NCBI GenBank assembly: GCA_023475565.1
Contig: JAMCVT010000037.1
Location: 1 to 38,223 of the forward strand
Length of the DNA stretch: 38,223 nucleotides
DNA from: Actinomycetota bacterium
Lineage (GTDB): Bacteria > Bacillota > Desulfotomaculia > Desulfotomaculales > Desulfocucumaceae
Reading direction: 5' to 3'
Shown piece after piece: positions 1-8,899 of the stretch. The notes beneath the pieces are model-generated. The model was not told where the DNA came from. It saw nothing but the letters and a program-made list of their open reading frames with translations, and ran no database searches. How positions within the stretch are numbered: the first letter of the stretch is position 1; each line of letters starts with the position of its first letter. The position numbers were made by a program, and so were the translations under genes.

Positions 1-190
1 ATGAAGAGTTTGATGGAATTATCTATTAAAGTGCCCGGCAAGTTGCTGATGTTAAAATTTTACAGATGACACAGGTTAATTTAATATTGTCAATTTTATT
101 GAAAAAAGCTATTGACATAGTACGGCTAGATCAACAAAAATCCGCCCATTGGCGGTTGTAGGCCGTAAAAATACTGCATAGATTACCTGC

Positions 191-232
191 AAAACGGACA
201 AACCCGTATAAAAACCGGGTTTGTCCGTTTTA
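191..232 (-). terminator. Rho-independent terminator (possibly bidirectional) downstream of the coat protein gene
   Basis: Perfect inverted repeat AAAACGGACAAACCCG-tataaaaac-CGGGTTTGTCCGTTTT with a T-run, just after the CotF-like stop codon. Confidence 0.85.
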
Positions 233-246
233 TCTGCTTATAATTA

Positions 247-657
247 TTACCAGTTCCGGCCTGGGTCCTGCCCGTAGGGCTGTTGGCCGGGCTGCTGTCC
301 AGTGCCATACTGGTAGGGATGCATGCCAGGATGCGCCATGCCGATACCCTGGCCGGGGCTGGCCGCCCCCATAGCGGTCCCCGCCATCGCGCCCATTCCC
401 TGCCCGGGCTGCTGGGCCTGCATACCGGCCTGATACATCGCGGAGGCCGGGGTTGCCGGCTGTACCCGGTAGTATCCCCGGGAGTTCATTATGTCAAAAA
501 CTGTTCTGTGGGAAGCCAGCTCATCGTCATGTATCTGCATCAATGTGTTCCGCACCCTGTTGTCGGCAGATTCCAGCAGGGCCTGGTGGTAGCCGGTGGA
601 AATGTATTTTTTGTCAATAAGAAGGTCCGTCAGTATGTCCCGGTCGCTTAAATTCAT
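247..657 (-). CDS. Spore coat protein, CotF-like, with a Gly/Gln/Pro/Met-rich C-terminal tail
   Basis: MNLSDRDILTDLLIDKKYISTGYHQALLESADNRVRNTL matches the coat-F/ferritin-like pattern; SD ggaggtgag upstream. Confidence 0.8.
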   Translation of the reverse strand: MNLSDRDILTDLLIDKKYISTGYHQALLESADNRVRNTLMQIHDDELASHRTVFDIMNSRGYYRVQPATPASAMYQAGMQAQQPGQGMGAMAGTAMGAASPGQGIGMAHPGMHPYQYGTGQQPGQQPYGQDPGRNW

Positions 658-680
658 CCTTTCTCACCTCCCTTTAATTT

Positions 681-905
681 TTAATGTCCAGCTTCGCCGG
701 TCAGCCCAGCCTCCTGCAGGAGACTGTTCAGGGCTGAAATATGCCGCTGCCCCCTGTCCAGCGTCTGCTGAAGAAGCCCCTGGACAGCCTGGTCCCTGGT
801 CTGGTTCAGATATATCTGGGCTTTTTTGGCACATATCTCCTCGACCCTGATAAGTGACTGAATGTTAAGCTTTTCCATCTCGCTGATGGTCATCCCGTGC
901 ATCAC
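681..905 (-). CDS. Small helical hypothetical protein, probably coat-associated
   Basis: 74 aa ORF directly upstream of the CotF-like gene in the same orientation, with SD. Confidence 0.55.
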   Translation of the reverse strand: MMHGMTISEMEKLNIQSLIRVEEICAKKAQIYLNQTRDQAVQGLLQQTLDRGQRHISALNSLLQEAGLTGEAGH

Positions 906-1000
906 CTTTCACCCCCAGTATTTTCATTCAAAAGATATTATTTAAAAATTATGGGTTTTTTATGCATAAAAATACCGCCGTATTGCGGCGGTGCCGGTTT

Positions 1001-1064
1001 AAAGGAAAGGGGACACACCTGCTGAAGTCCGGGTATTCCTTTTCAGACAGGAATGTCCCCGATC
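1001..1064 (+). repeat. GGGGACA/TGTCCCC hairpin element, copy A
   Basis: aaaggaaaGGGGACAcacctgctgaagtccgggtATTCCTtttcagacAGGAATGTCCCCgatc; nested inverted repeats shared with copies B-D. Confidence 0.8.
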
Positions 1065-1076
1065 ATACGGCGTATG

Positions 1077-1160
1077 TCTTCTGTCTCCTGGCTTCTGGCT
1101 CCTGTCTTCTGTCTCCTGGCTCCTGGCTTCTGGCTCCTGTATTCTGAATTCTGTATTCCG
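1077..1160. repeat. Degenerate heptanucleotide tandem array, 12 units of (NNYYCYG)
   Basis: tcttctg tctcctg gcttctg gctcctg tcttctg tctcctg gctcctg gcttctg gctcctg tattctg aattctg tattccg. Confidence 0.9.
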
Positions 1161-1184
1161 ACCACATAGTAAATCAGCATGAGG

Positions 1185-2432
1185 TTATTTAAGTTCCGAC
1201 TCCACCCTCCCGGCCCATATTTCCTCCAGCTCAACCTCCACCGTGATGCCGTCGGGGCCGTGTTCCTGGTGCATTACCAGGCCCTTTTCAAACAGCAGCG
1301 GCAAAATTCCGGCCTTGGTGAAAGGCAGGAAATATCTCTTTTTGACCCTTCTCCGCTCAACAGCCACGGCCAGCCTTTCCAACAGTTCATCAAGCCCCCC
1401 GCCGGTAAGGGCGGAAATAAGCACCGGGTCGCGTTCTTCCAGGGGAGGGAGGTCTCCGCGCACACGGTCGGACTTGTTATATACGGTTATAGAGGGCTTG
1501 TGCCCCGCACCGAGGGACTCCAGCACTTTTTTAACGGTTTCTGCCTGACTCCGCGCACCGGGATGAGATATGTCTATCATATGCAGCAGGAGGTCGGACT
1601 CCATTACCTCTTCCAGTGTAGCCCGAAACGCCGCCACCAGGTGGTGGGGCAGGCTGCTGATAAACCCCACTGTATCGGTGAGCAGAACGGTTTGGTTATT
1701 GGGAAGAACCACCTTCCTGGTGGTGGGGTCCAGGGTGGCGAAAAGTTTATCCTCCACCAGCACGTCGGCCCCGGTAAGTTTCTTTAAGAGGGTGGACTTA
1801 CCGGCATTTGTGTAACCCACAATGGACACCAGGGGAAAGGGCACTTCCTTCCTCCCCCTCCTCAGTATCTGGCGGTGTTTCCTTACCTCTTCTATATCTT
1901 TTTTAAGCTCGGCAATGCGCTTCCTTATTCTCCTCCTGTCCATCTCCAGCTTTGTTTCACCTGGTCCTCTGGTACCTATTCCCCCGCCCAGCCTGGATAA
2001 ATCCGTCCTAATCCCGGTCAGCCTGGGAAGAAGATAGTTCAGCTGGGCCAGTTCCACCTGGAGCTTGCCCTCACTGGTTTTAGCCCGGCAGGCGAATATA
2101 TCCAGAATAAGCCGGGACCGGTCTATAACCCTCACGCCCACAACCTTTTCAAGGTTTACGGCCTGGGCGGGAGAAAGCTCCCGGTCACATATAACTATGT
2201 CAGCTTCAACTTCCCCGCAAAGCTCCGCCAGCTCCAGGGCTTTTCCCCGGCCCAGAAAGGTTGCCGCATCAGGCCTTTCTTTCTTTTGCAGCACCCTCCC
2301 CACCACCCGGGCCCCGGCGGTATAGGCCAGCCCTTCCAGCTCGCTGACCGACTCCTCAGCCGCTTCCCGGCCTTCCCCGGGCAGTTGGATGCCCACCAAG
2401 ACAGCGCTTTCCTCATTCTCCCGGTAAATCAT
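1185..2432 (-). CDS. hflX: GTPase HflX
   Basis: Gly-rich HflX N-domain (RLGGGIGTRGPGETKLEMDRRRI), G1 GYTNAGKST, DTVGFI, NKSD. Confidence 0.95.
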   Translation of the reverse strand: MIYRENEESAVLVGIQLPGEGREAAEESVSELEGLAYTAGARVVGRVLQKKERPDAATFLGRGKALELAELCGEVEADIVICDRELSPAQAVNLEKVVGVRVIDRSRLILDIFACRAKTSEGKLQVELAQLNYLLPRLTGIRTDLSRLGGGIGTRGPGETKLEMDRRRIRKRIAELKKDIEEVRKHRQILRRGRKEVPFPLVSIVGYTNAGKSTLLKKLTGADVLVEDKLFATLDPTTRKVVLPNNQTVLLTDTVGFISSLPHHLVAAFRATLEEVMESDLLLHMIDISHPGARSQAETVKKVLESLGAGHKPSITVYNKSDRVRGDLPPLEERDPVLISALTGGGLDELLERLAVAVERRRVKKRYFLPFTKAGILPLLFEKGLVMHQEHGPDGITVEVELEEIWAGRVESELK

Positions 2433-2525
2433 GAAACCCTCCCGCCGGCCTCCGGGCCGCTTTCCTTTATTAAAACAAGTTATTCCGGCCCCTTTGGCCG
2501 CATAGTTATGAAGTAAAAAACTGAC

Positions 2526-3419
2526 ATGGGGGGTAATATGGCAAGAACAGCCTTTCTCTCACTGACCACCCTTTTTTTCTGGGTCCTTTCCTGCACCTGT
2601 GCCCTTGCCGATTACAGCATTTTGATCAACAAAGGCATAAACCGCCTCACTCTTTACGATGATGAACAGGCAGTAAAGACATTCCCGGTGGCCACTGGAA
2701 AGAACCGGAGCCTCACCCCTGAAGGAACGTTCACCATTGTCAGCAAACTGGTTAACCCGTACTACGTCAAGAAAAACATACCCGGTGGAAGTCCCCGAAA
2801 TCCCCTGGGTCCCCGCTGGCTTGGACTAAGCTGCGGCGGAGGCGGGGAATACGGGATTCACGGCAACAACGACCCCTCTTCCATAGGAAAATACGTATCT
2901 GCAGGCTGTATACGGCTAAGAAACGAGGATGTTATATGGCTTTTTGACAGGGTGCCGGTGGGCACCCGGGTAAAAATAATCAATATCCCCCAAACCACAA
3001 ATACACCGCCTGTAACTAATTATACAGTATTTGTGGACGGCAGGGCACTTACCCTCAATTCCGGCGCAAAGCCCCTTGCTGCCGGGGAAACCTGCCTTGT
3101 TCCAGTCCGGCCCGCCATAGAGGCCATGGGCTACAGCGGCACATGGGCCGAAAAAGAAGGCAGGTTTGATATAAAGGCAGGACGGTGTACCATTTCGGTA
3201 TGGGACAACTCAAACCGCGCGATGGTGGATAACCACCCGGTTCTTCTGCCGGCCAGGTCTGTAATCTCCGAAGGGGGAAGCCTGTGCGTGCATCCCGACT
3301 TTTTCAGCGCGGCTTTGGGTGGGAAGGTTTCCCTTGAAGGGAAAGTAAGTATAAAAATTGTTTCTCCCGTGGGATTACTGGCCGGGTCGGGCTTTATCAT
3401 CCCTCCGCCGGAACTATAA
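2526..3419 (+). CDS. L,D-transpeptidase (YkuD) with C-terminal copper-amine-oxidase-N-like stalk domain
   Basis: Signal peptide; HGNNDPSSIGKYVSAGCIRL catalytic motif; C-terminal FVDGRALTLNSGAKPL...VPVRPAIEAMGYSGTW. Confidence 0.9.
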   Translation: MGGNMARTAFLSLTTLFFWVLSCTCALADYSILINKGINRLTLYDDEQAVKTFPVATGKNRSLTPEGTFTIVSKLVNPYYVKKNIPGGSPRNPLGPRWLGLSCGGGGEYGIHGNNDPSSIGKYVSAGCIRLRNEDVIWLFDRVPVGTRVKIINIPQTTNTPPVTNYTVFVDGRALTLNSGAKPLAAGETCLVPVRPAIEAMGYSGTWAEKEGRFDIKAGRCTISVWDNSNRAMVDNHPVLLPARSVISEGGSLCVHPDFFSAALGGKVSLEGKVSIKIVSPVGLLAGSGFIIPPPEL

Positions 3420-3420
3420 T

Positions 3421-3711
3421 AAAAAAGGGGCTGCCGCCCCTATCTCTATCTGTAAAGGGGCTGCCGCCCCTCGGGACTATAGCGTCCCTCACCCTGCAAT
3501 AAAGGGGGAATTCCCCTTCTTTAACCCCCTGGGAAATTATCCACATGGCATAATTTCTTATATCTTAAAAAAGGGGCTGCCGCCCCTATCTCTATCTGTA
3601 AAGGGGCTGCCGCCCCTCGGGACTATAGCGTCCCTCACCCTGCAATAAAGGGGGAATTCCCCTTCTTAACCCCCTGGGAAATTATCCACATGGCATAATT
3701 TCTTATATCTT
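3421..3711. repeat. Tandem duplication of a ~146-bp GC-hairpin-rich unit (units 3421-3566 and 3567-3711)
   Basis: The two units are essentially identical except for one T deletion (ccttctttaacc vs ccttcttaacc); each carries two GGGGCTGCCGCCCC hairpins, GGGGAATTCCCC, and GAAATTAT-N9-ATAATTTC. Confidence 0.95.
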
Positions 3712-3918
3712 AAAACACCCTCCGGACCCCCATAAAAATTTGTCGCAATAAGTATAACGTATTAGAATAGTTATGCAAAATGATTCAATTTAAAATTTTA
3801 CATTAAATATCTAAAATTTATAGCTAAATACTTGAAGGAATTGACATTTTTCTGCAGAAGCTTATTGTTATACGGAAAAGAATCATCAGAGTCAATGCCA
3901 AAACTGTATATTTAAGCG

Positions 3919-5073
3919 GTGAATAAAATGCTTTCCAATATCGGCAAGCTTGACACAATAATTACAGAAACCGTAACAGCCATTGAAAACGGCAAAAGAC
4001 AGGTCTTTGACATTGCCGAAAACACCAGGATTGAGCACCAGCGTCTGAAAATGGATCTGGAAGAGGTTCGCATGCAGGTGGCCCAACTGGTGGCAGAGGT
4101 GGACGCCCTCACCATCGATGAAAAAAAAGCCCGGTTGAGACTGGCCGAGGTAAGTAAGAATTTTAAAAGGTTCTCCGAAGATAACATAAAAAAAGCATAT
4201 GAGGACGCCCAGGAAAAACAGCTCAGGCTGGCCACCCTGAGGGGAAGGGAAAGCCTTCTCCGCTATAAAAGAAACAACCTGGAACAAAGTATGCGCAGGC
4301 TGGACAGCATGCTGGACAAGGCCGAAAATCTTGCTTCCCAGCTGGCGGTGGTGACCGGTTTCCTTTCCGGAAACCTGAAAGATTTTTACCAGAAGCTAGG
4401 CGAAATGCAGCAGGTGCAGCAGCTGGGGATAAGCATAATAAAGGCCCAGGAGGAAGAGCGGCACCGTGTTGCCAGGGACATCCACGACGGACCGGCCCAG
4501 CTTCTGGCCAATATAGTTATGAGGGCGGAATTCTGCCTGAAGCTCCTGGACATTGACAGGACAAAGGTAAAGGAGGAACTGCAAGCCCTCCAGCATATGG
4601 TTCGCCAGAGCCTGCAGGATGTCAGAAAAATAATATTCGACCTGAGGCCCATGGTGCTGGATGACCTTGGGCTGGTGCCGGCCATAAAGCGTTATGTGGA
4701 AGATTTTCAGGGCCAGTACGGCCTGGCGGTGGAGTTCATAGTCATAGGGACACCCAGAAGGTTTTCCATCGCCATAGAGGTGGCCGTATTCAGAATAATG
4801 CAGGAGTGCGTGAGCAATATACGAAAGCATGCCCAGGCCACCCTGGTGGCCATAAAGATAGAGTTTTTGAAAAATAAATTAAATGCCGTGGTAAAGGACA
4901 ATGGTGTGGGCTTCCATCCCGAAACCATAATTAACGTCGGTAAAAAAGAGTGCTTTGGGATTTTGGGAATGAGAGAAAGGACCCAGATATTAAACGGTGA
5001 AATCAATGTTATTTCCGCCCCGGGACAGGGGACAACCATTAGTGTATCAGTCCCCCTGGAAGGAGAAGAATGA
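3919..5073 (+). CDS. DegS-like soluble sensor histidine kinase (alternative ATG start at 3928)
   Basis: Long coiled-coil DegS sensor region, HisKA_3 motif EEERHRVARDIHDGPAQLLANI, HATPase motifs NIRKHAQAT and DNGVGF; no TM segment. Confidence 0.92.
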   Translation: MNKMLSNIGKLDTIITETVTAIENGKRQVFDIAENTRIEHQRLKMDLEEVRMQVAQLVAEVDALTIDEKKARLRLAEVSKNFKRFSEDNIKKAYEDAQEKQLRLATLRGRESLLRYKRNNLEQSMRRLDSMLDKAENLASQLAVVTGFLSGNLKDFYQKLGEMQQVQQLGISIIKAQEEERHRVARDIHDGPAQLLANIVMRAEFCLKLLDIDRTKVKEELQALQHMVRQSLQDVRKIIFDLRPMVLDDLGLVPAIKRYVEDFQGQYGLAVEFIVIGTPRRFSIAIEVAVFRIMQECVSNIRKHAQATLVAIKIEFLKNKLNAVVKDNGVGFHPETIINVGKKECFGILGMRERTQILNGEINVISAPGQGTTISVSVPLEGEE

Positions 5074-5771
5074 GCCGGCAGACATTTTTACAATCGGAAG
5101 GTGAAAAAATATTGTCTCCTATAAAAGTCCTTATTGCAGATGACCATATGCTGGTAAGGGAAGGTATAATTAAAATACTTACCCTGGAACAGGACATAGA
5201 GATAGCCGGCGAGGCCGGGGATGGCCAGCAGGCTGTTTCCATCGCCCTGGAGAGGCATATCGACATTGCTCTCCTGGATGTAAACATGCCCGTCATGGAC
5301 GGGATAGAGGCCTGCCGGAGGATTAAAAAAATAAAGCCCGGGGTGGGGGTCATCGCCCTGACCATTCACGACCAGGAGGAGTACCTGTTCGAATTTATCC
5401 GCGCCGGGGCCTCGGCTTACCTGCTTAAGGATGTAAGCCCCGGTCAGCTGGTGGAAACAATCAGAGGCGTGGCCAACGGCAGTTCATACATACCTCCCAA
5501 GCTTATGTCCAATGTTTTTCAGGAAATAACCCGCATGTCGGTAAATCTTGGCCCTTCCAGGCGCATTGACGACAACCAGCTGACCCCCAGGGAAGTTGAA
5601 GTGCTGCAGCTGGTAGCCAGGGGTTCCTCCAACAGGGCTATCGCCAAAAACCTGTTCATCAGTGAAAAAACAGTAAAGAACCACCTCTACCGGATATTCC
5701 AAAAACTCAATGTTGAGGACCGAACCCAGGCTGCCCTTTACGCATTAAAGAATAAACTTGTTGACTTGTAA
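5070..5771 (+). CDS. DegU-like NarL/LuxR-family response regulator
   Basis: Receiver (ADD, LLDVNMP, T, K) plus LuxR HTH (LTPREVEVLQLVARGSSNRAIAKNLFISEKTVKNHLYRIFQKL); ATGA overlap with the kinase gene. Confidence 0.93.
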   Translation: MSRQTFLQSEGEKILSPIKVLIADDHMLVREGIIKILTLEQDIEIAGEAGDGQQAVSIALERHIDIALLDVNMPVMDGIEACRRIKKIKPGVGVIALTIHDQEEYLFEFIRAGASAYLLKDVSPGQLVETIRGVANGSSYIPPKLMSNVFQEITRMSVNLGPSRRIDDNQLTPREVEVLQLVARGSSNRAIAKNLFISEKTVKNHLYRIFQKLNVEDRTQAALYALKNKLVDL

Positions 5772-5799
5772 AAATAATTTAAATCGAATTGAGTTATTA

Positions 5800-5838
5800 A
5801 AAAACAATGGGACTTGTAGAAAGTCCCATTGTTTTTTT
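5800..5838 (+). terminator. Rho-independent terminator after the degS/degU-like pair
   Basis: AAAAACAATGGGACTT-gtaga-AAGTCCCATTGTTTTTTT. Confidence 0.95.
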
Positions 5839-5958
5839 AAGGACTTAAGTCCCGATAGAGTTAGGCCTAAAAATAAATAAATTTTAATACTTTTGTAAGA
5901 TTGTTATATTTTTTGTAAAATGATAGCATTTAGGAAAATCCTTGGGAGGTGAATTATA

Positions 5959-6144
5959 ATGGTGAAACTTTTAATGAGTTTGTGGACTGAAGAAAGCGGG
6001 CAGGGAATGGCAGAGTATGGACTTATCCTGGCACTGGTGGCGGTAGTTACGATTGCTGCTTTTCAACTCCTCGGTACCGGCATCAAAACTAAAGTTAATG
6101 AGGTTGGCACCTCAATTAGAGATGCCGGCACTACTCCCCCATAA
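5959..6144 (+). CDS. flp: Flp/Fap-type pilin
   Basis: EESGQGMAEYGLILALVAVVTIAAFQLLG prepilin processing site and hydrophobic helix; SD gggaggtg. Confidence 0.93.
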   Translation: MVKLLMSLWTEESGQGMAEYGLILALVAVVTIAAFQLLGTGIKTKVNEVGTSIRDAGTTPP

Positions 6145-6252
6145 CTATCACTGCCTTATATAATCAGCTATAATTGCTAATTATAACCCGGATATCCTTT
6201 GCCCTACTTATTCTTAAGTAGGGCAAAACATTCCCTGAAAGGTAATAAAGCT

Positions 6253-6804
6253 ATGAAAGCGCTATCAGACCTCGGCTTGTATTTTTCCGATTACCTTCTC
6301 ATTCTTTTGTTGATTATCTGCATTCTGACCGATATTAAAAGCAGGCGGGTGTATAACCTGGTTTTAGTCCCTTTCCTGATAGTCTCCCTGGCAGCCGGTT
6401 TTATAACCGGGGGTTGGGCTCTGCTTCTGGAGAGCATTAAAGGGTTTATTCTGGGCCTGGTTATTCTCATTGTACCATTTTCAAGGGGTGGCATCGGGGC
6501 CGGGGATGTGAAGCTTATGGCGGTTATCGGAGGTATTAAGGGCACTGTTTTTGTAATATACGTATTCCTGGCCGGGGCCCTGGCCGGCGGACTCCTGGCA
6601 CTGGGTTTCCTGGCTGCCAACCGGCAGCTGCTGGCAACCCTTGCGGGACTGCTGCAAACATTCCTCAGACTGATGGGCAGGCATGGTGTGGTGATACACA
6701 CAGGCAGCCGGGAAAATGAGGCGAAAGCGGTATACTTCCCCTATACCCTGGCCATAGGAGCGGGGGTTATTGCAGTATACGCAGCAGGCTGGAAATCTTT
6801 TTGA
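6253..6804 (+). CDS. Flp prepilin peptidase, TadV/CpaA-like
   Basis: Aspartyl protease motifs CILTDIKSRRVYN and GAGDVKLMAVIGG; start reassigned from 6199 to the ATG at 6253. Confidence 0.9.
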   Translation: MKALSDLGLYFSDYLLILLLIICILTDIKSRRVYNLVLVPFLIVSLAAGFITGGWALLLESIKGFILGLVILIVPFSRGGIGAGDVKLMAVIGGIKGTVFVIYVFLAGALAGGLLALGFLAANRQLLATLAGLLQTFLRLMGRHGVVIHTGSRENEAKAVYFPYTLAIGAGVIAVYAAGWKSF

Positions 6805-6813
6805 GGTGGTAGC

Positions 6814-7209
6814 ATGAAAGCGCGGTTTTTAAAAAATGAACGCGGCCAGGCCATGGTGGAGCTGGCCCTGGTGCTCCCCATACTGCTTATTCTCTTTATG
6901 GGGATAATTGAATTCGGCAGAGTATACCATTCCTACCTCGTAATCACCAATGCCTCCCGGGAGGGAGCCCGGGTGGCCATTCTGGGAGGAAGCGACGACG
7001 CCATAAGCGCCCGGGTCGGTGAAGTAACCGCAGACCTTGATCAGACAAAAATCCAAACCGTGGTCACCCCTGTTCCCGCCGAGAGAAAGTCTGGGGAACT
7101 GGCGAAGATTGATGTGCAATATAAAATTCCCCTTGTTTTTCCCCTTTTCGATATTGTCATCCCGAACCCGCTGCCGCTTTCCTCAAAAACGGTAATGAGG
7201 GTTGAATGA
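6814..7209 (+). CDS. TadE-like pilus assembly protein
   Basis: NERGQAMVELALVLPILLILFMGIIEFGRVYHSYLVITNASREGARVA. Confidence 0.92.
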   Translation: MKARFLKNERGQAMVELALVLPILLILFMGIIEFGRVYHSYLVITNASREGARVAILGGSDDAISARVGEVTADLDQTKIQTVVTPVPAERKSGELAKIDVQYKIPLVFPLFDIVIPNPLPLSSKTVMRVE

Positions 7210-7224
7210 AGGAGGTGGTTTTCG

Positions 7225-8151
7225 GTGCGAAATTTCTTTTCCAGACTTATTAAAGACCAAAAGGGCATGTCTTTCTTCATAGTCTGCGTGGGTATAACCG
7301 CCCTCTTTGGCATGACCGCTCTGGTAACTGATTTCGGACGCATTTCCCTGGCCAGGCAGCGCCTGGTAAACGCTGCGGACAGCGCGGCTATGGCAGGAGC
7401 CAGGGACTTATGCTTCATCTCCGACCCCCTTACCCGTGAGCTGGAGGCCCGGCAAAGAGCTATAGATGTGGCCAAAGCCAACGGCGCCCCGGAGGAAGGT
7501 ATAACCGTAAATATAGAAAATTACAAGGTTTCCGTGGATGCTGAGCAGGACGTCAACCTGATTATGTCCAGGCTGTTCGGGGTTACCCAGAGAAATGTCA
7601 AGGCCCACGCCGCAGCCACGGTGGAAAGCGTGAAATCCTACCTGGGCATAGCGCCCCTCAGCATTAAGGATCAGACCCTTGAGTACGGGCAGATGGTCAC
7701 CCTTAAATTCGGCTCCCCGAATAGTGATACACCCGGCAACTTCGGCGCCCTGGCCCTGAACGGAAGGGGGAGTATGAATTACGAGTACAACCTGATCAAC
7801 GGGTCTCAGGAAACTGTAACTATAGGTGATGTACTGGAGACCGAGCCGGGCAACATGAGCGGCCCCACCGAGGGAATAGACGAGAGGCTCAGCCGGTGTA
7901 CAGACGGGTGCACCTTTGACAATTTCAGGCCTGGATGTCCTAAAATACTTGTCATTCCAATGCACCTGGATGACCCGCAAGGACGGGATACTATAAAAGT
8001 GACAGGCTTTGCCGCCTTTTTCGTAGACAGGGAAGCCACCCTTTGCCAAACCGATGAAATAAAGGGCTACTTTGTGCAGATGGCCTCTACGGGCAGTACG
8101 GATTCCAACAAACCTATAGTCAGCCTTTACGATGCAAAACTTGTCGAGTAA
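7225..8151 (+). CDS. TadG-like pilus assembly protein
   Basis: KDQKGMSFFIVCVGITALFGMTALVTDFGRISLARQRLVNAADSAAMAGARDL. Confidence 0.88.
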   Translation: MRNFFSRLIKDQKGMSFFIVCVGITALFGMTALVTDFGRISLARQRLVNAADSAAMAGARDLCFISDPLTRELEARQRAIDVAKANGAPEEGITVNIENYKVSVDAEQDVNLIMSRLFGVTQRNVKAHAAATVESVKSYLGIAPLSIKDQTLEYGQMVTLKFGSPNSDTPGNFGALALNGRGSMNYEYNLINGSQETVTIGDVLETEPGNMSGPTEGIDERLSRCTDGCTFDNFRPGCPKILVIPMHLDDPQGRDTIKVTGFAAFFVDREATLCQTDEIKGYFVQMASTGSTDSNKPIVSLYDAKLVE

Positions 8152-8172
8152 AGAACGCCGGGAGATGAAACA

Positions 8173-8874
8173 ATGAGAAAAAGAATAAACCTCATACTTG
8201 TTGCCGCCCTGCTATTTGGACTGGTGGCAGCATGGGGAACTTACCAGTACCTCAGGCACATGGAAAACACCTATAAAGCATCGGGGCAGTTCATACCCGT
8301 GGCGGTGGCCAAGGTCAACATCCCCGCCAGGCAGGTGATCAGCCAGCAGATGGTGGAATTCACCCAAATGCCCTCCAATTACGCAAACCCGGCCTCCCTC
8401 GGAAAGCCCGAAGAAGTAGTGGGCAAAGTAGCCAGGAGCGATATATACACCGGGGAGCAGGTTTTGAAGAATAACATCGCCAGCCCCAACGATCCGGCCG
8501 AGGGACTGGCCATGACGGTGGAGCCCGGCCGGAGAGCCATGACCGTGGCCATAAACGATATTACAGGGGTGGCCGGACTTTTAAGGCCCGGTGACCAGGT
8601 GGATGTTTTAGGCACTCTCCCCGTGGGGAACCAGACCATAACGTCACTAATCGTGCAGAATATAAGAATACTGGCGGTAAATAAAAGCACTTCGGCATCT
8701 TCCGACAACAAGCCGGGTCAGACCGGAACACTGACCCTCTCCCTGAGCCCCGGGGAGGCCCAGCAGTTAACTCTGGCCGCTGAAAAAGGCAGTATCCGGG
8801 TTCTCCTGCGGACTCCCGCCGACAAGGATTGGGTAAGTGTGCCGTCCACAAATGTCAACCATCTGGTCAGGTAA
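8173..8874 (+). CDS. CpaB/RcpC-like protein with SAF domain
   Basis: VPVAVAKVNIPARQVIS...GRRAMTVAINDITGVAGLLRPGDQVDVLGT. Confidence 0.9.
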   Translation: MRKRINLILVAALLFGLVAAWGTYQYLRHMENTYKASGQFIPVAVAKVNIPARQVISQQMVEFTQMPSNYANPASLGKPEEVVGKVARSDIYTGEQVLKNNIASPNDPAEGLAMTVEPGRRAMTVAINDITGVAGLLRPGDQVDVLGTLPVGNQTITSLIVQNIRILAVNKSTSASSDNKPGQTGTLTLSLSPGEAQQLTLAAEKGSIRVLLRTPADKDWVSVPSTNVNHLVR

Positions 8875-8899
8875 TCCAGTTAATCAGGAGGTGAAATTA

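Noticed and set aside
1-69. Short frame MKSLMELSIKVPGKLLMLKFYR at the window edge
   Set aside because: Only 22 codons, no identifiable family, no convincing RBS visible at the boundary.
1043-1234. 63 aa ORF with RSQKPGARRQKTGARSQ repeats
   Set aside because: Product of the 7-bp tandem repeat being read in frame; no coding support.
3358-3648. 96 aa plus-strand ORF in the ORF track
   Set aside because: Mostly a translation of the 146-bp tandem repeat (KGAAAP.. / KGLPPL..), overlapping the transpeptidase 3' end; no RBS or family signal.
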